The notes beneath the pieces are model-generated. The model did not search any database. It was given only the letters and a program-made list of their open reading frames with translations, and was not told the DNA's origin. From assembly GCA_002898995.1 (NCBI GenBank), contig BEIM01000037.1:1-13848 (forward strand): a stretch of DNA of 13,848 nt, given 5' to 3'. The position numbers and the translations under genes are program-made. Numbering within the stretch: the first letter of the stretch is position 1; each line of letters begins with the position of its first letter. Shown in pieces: positions 13,505 to 13,848 of this stretch. This DNA is from a bacterium HR36 (lineage in GTDB: Bacteria; Planctomycetota; Planctomycetia; Gemmatales; HRBIN36).

Positions 13505-13848
13505 ATGGAACACACAGTGGGCAAGCGTTCCTGGCCCGTGCCGCAGCGGAGCTGGCACAAACAGCCTAACCGAGATCGTCCGGGGCAACAGGAGGCGGGG
13601 ACTTTTCTCCCACATCGAGTGCCGATGTTCTCGCCGTGCGGAATTGGCGTCGTCCATCTGGCCGTCGTTGCTCTGGTGTTCGGTGCCAGGCCAAACGAGG
13701 TCTGGGGACAAACTCAAACGCCAGCGGCGGTGGTCAACGGCCAACCGATCCCTGAAAAGGACGTGCAGCGGGCTCTGAATCGCATTCCCCCTGAACATCG
13801 GCAGCAGGCTCGCCAGGAGATTCTCGAACGCCTTATTGATAACGTGCT
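13505..13848 (+). CDS. SurA/PpiC-type peptidyl-prolyl isomerase or chaperone, partial, 3' end off the window
   Basis: 114 codons visible, open at the right edge. GGAGG lies 8 nt before the ATG. The first 40 residues are polar and basic; a hydrophobic stretch at 46-60 (GIGVVHLAVVALVFG) looks like a signal peptide core, so the true start could also be Met41 (13625). From residue 74 the sequence AAVVNGQPIPEKDVQRALNR is typical of the N-terminal domain of SurA-like chaperones (V-NG-xI...), followed by RQEILERLID, the helix that often ends in an N/D-x-L pair. Such proteins help fold outer-membrane or secreted proteins, with one or more parvulin domains further on (not visible here). The link with the pilus cluster is positional only. 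Confidence 0.8.
   Translation, partial: MEHTVGKRSWPVPQRSWHKQPNRDRPGQQEAGTFLPHRVPMFSPCGIGVVHLAVVALVFGARPNEVWGQTQTPAAVVNGQPIPEKDVQRALNRIPPEHRQQARQEILERLIDNV

Overview
The window reads as chromosomal DNA of a planctomycete, most likely Pirellulales or a Thermogutta-like relative. This is an inference. It rests on an MJ0042-type zinc-ribbon protein, an FHA protein with a glycine-rich membrane half, a secreted proline-rich protein of unknown family, large intergenic gaps and the make-up of the pilus genes. No rRNA, tRNA, CRISPR array, insertion sequence or transposase is visible.

Left part (1-2798, minus strand): a partial zinc-ribbon protein running off the left edge, the FHA/membrane protein directly upstream of it (probably one transcript), then a secreted protein of unknown function. 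The gaps between and beside these genes (520 bp and about 670 bp) hold no convincing gene.

Middle and right (3468-13218, plus strand): an NtrB-like soluble histidine kinase, then a Tad/Flp (type IVb) pilus cluster in the order flp1, flp2, prepilin peptidase (cpaA/tadV), tadE-like, cpaB/rcpC, tadG-like, cpaF/tadA ATPase, tadB, tadC. The two Flp pilins are 87% identical and carry a C-terminal extension with four conserved cysteines. The peptidase would process the pilins and the TadE-like pseudopilin, CpaF would power assembly through TadB/TadC, and CpaB and TadG would act in the periplasm. No secretin (CpaC/RcpA), TadZ/CpaE, TadD or TadF lies in the window. After the cluster a SurA/PpiC-type chaperone gene starts behind its own sigma70-like promoter and runs off the right edge.

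Regulation: the 313 bp between the kinase and flp1 is rich in palindromes and contains a strong sigma54 -24/-12 match (TGGCGCGAAAATTGC), with inverted repeats upstream where an enhancer-binding protein would bind. A second, weaker -24/-12 match sits between the flp2 terminator and cpaA. The kinase is of the type that commonly signals to NtrC-like activators, so a sigma54-controlled pilus is the most interesting hypothesis here. Two intrinsic terminators (after flp2 and before tadG) suggest that the cluster is transcribed in segments.
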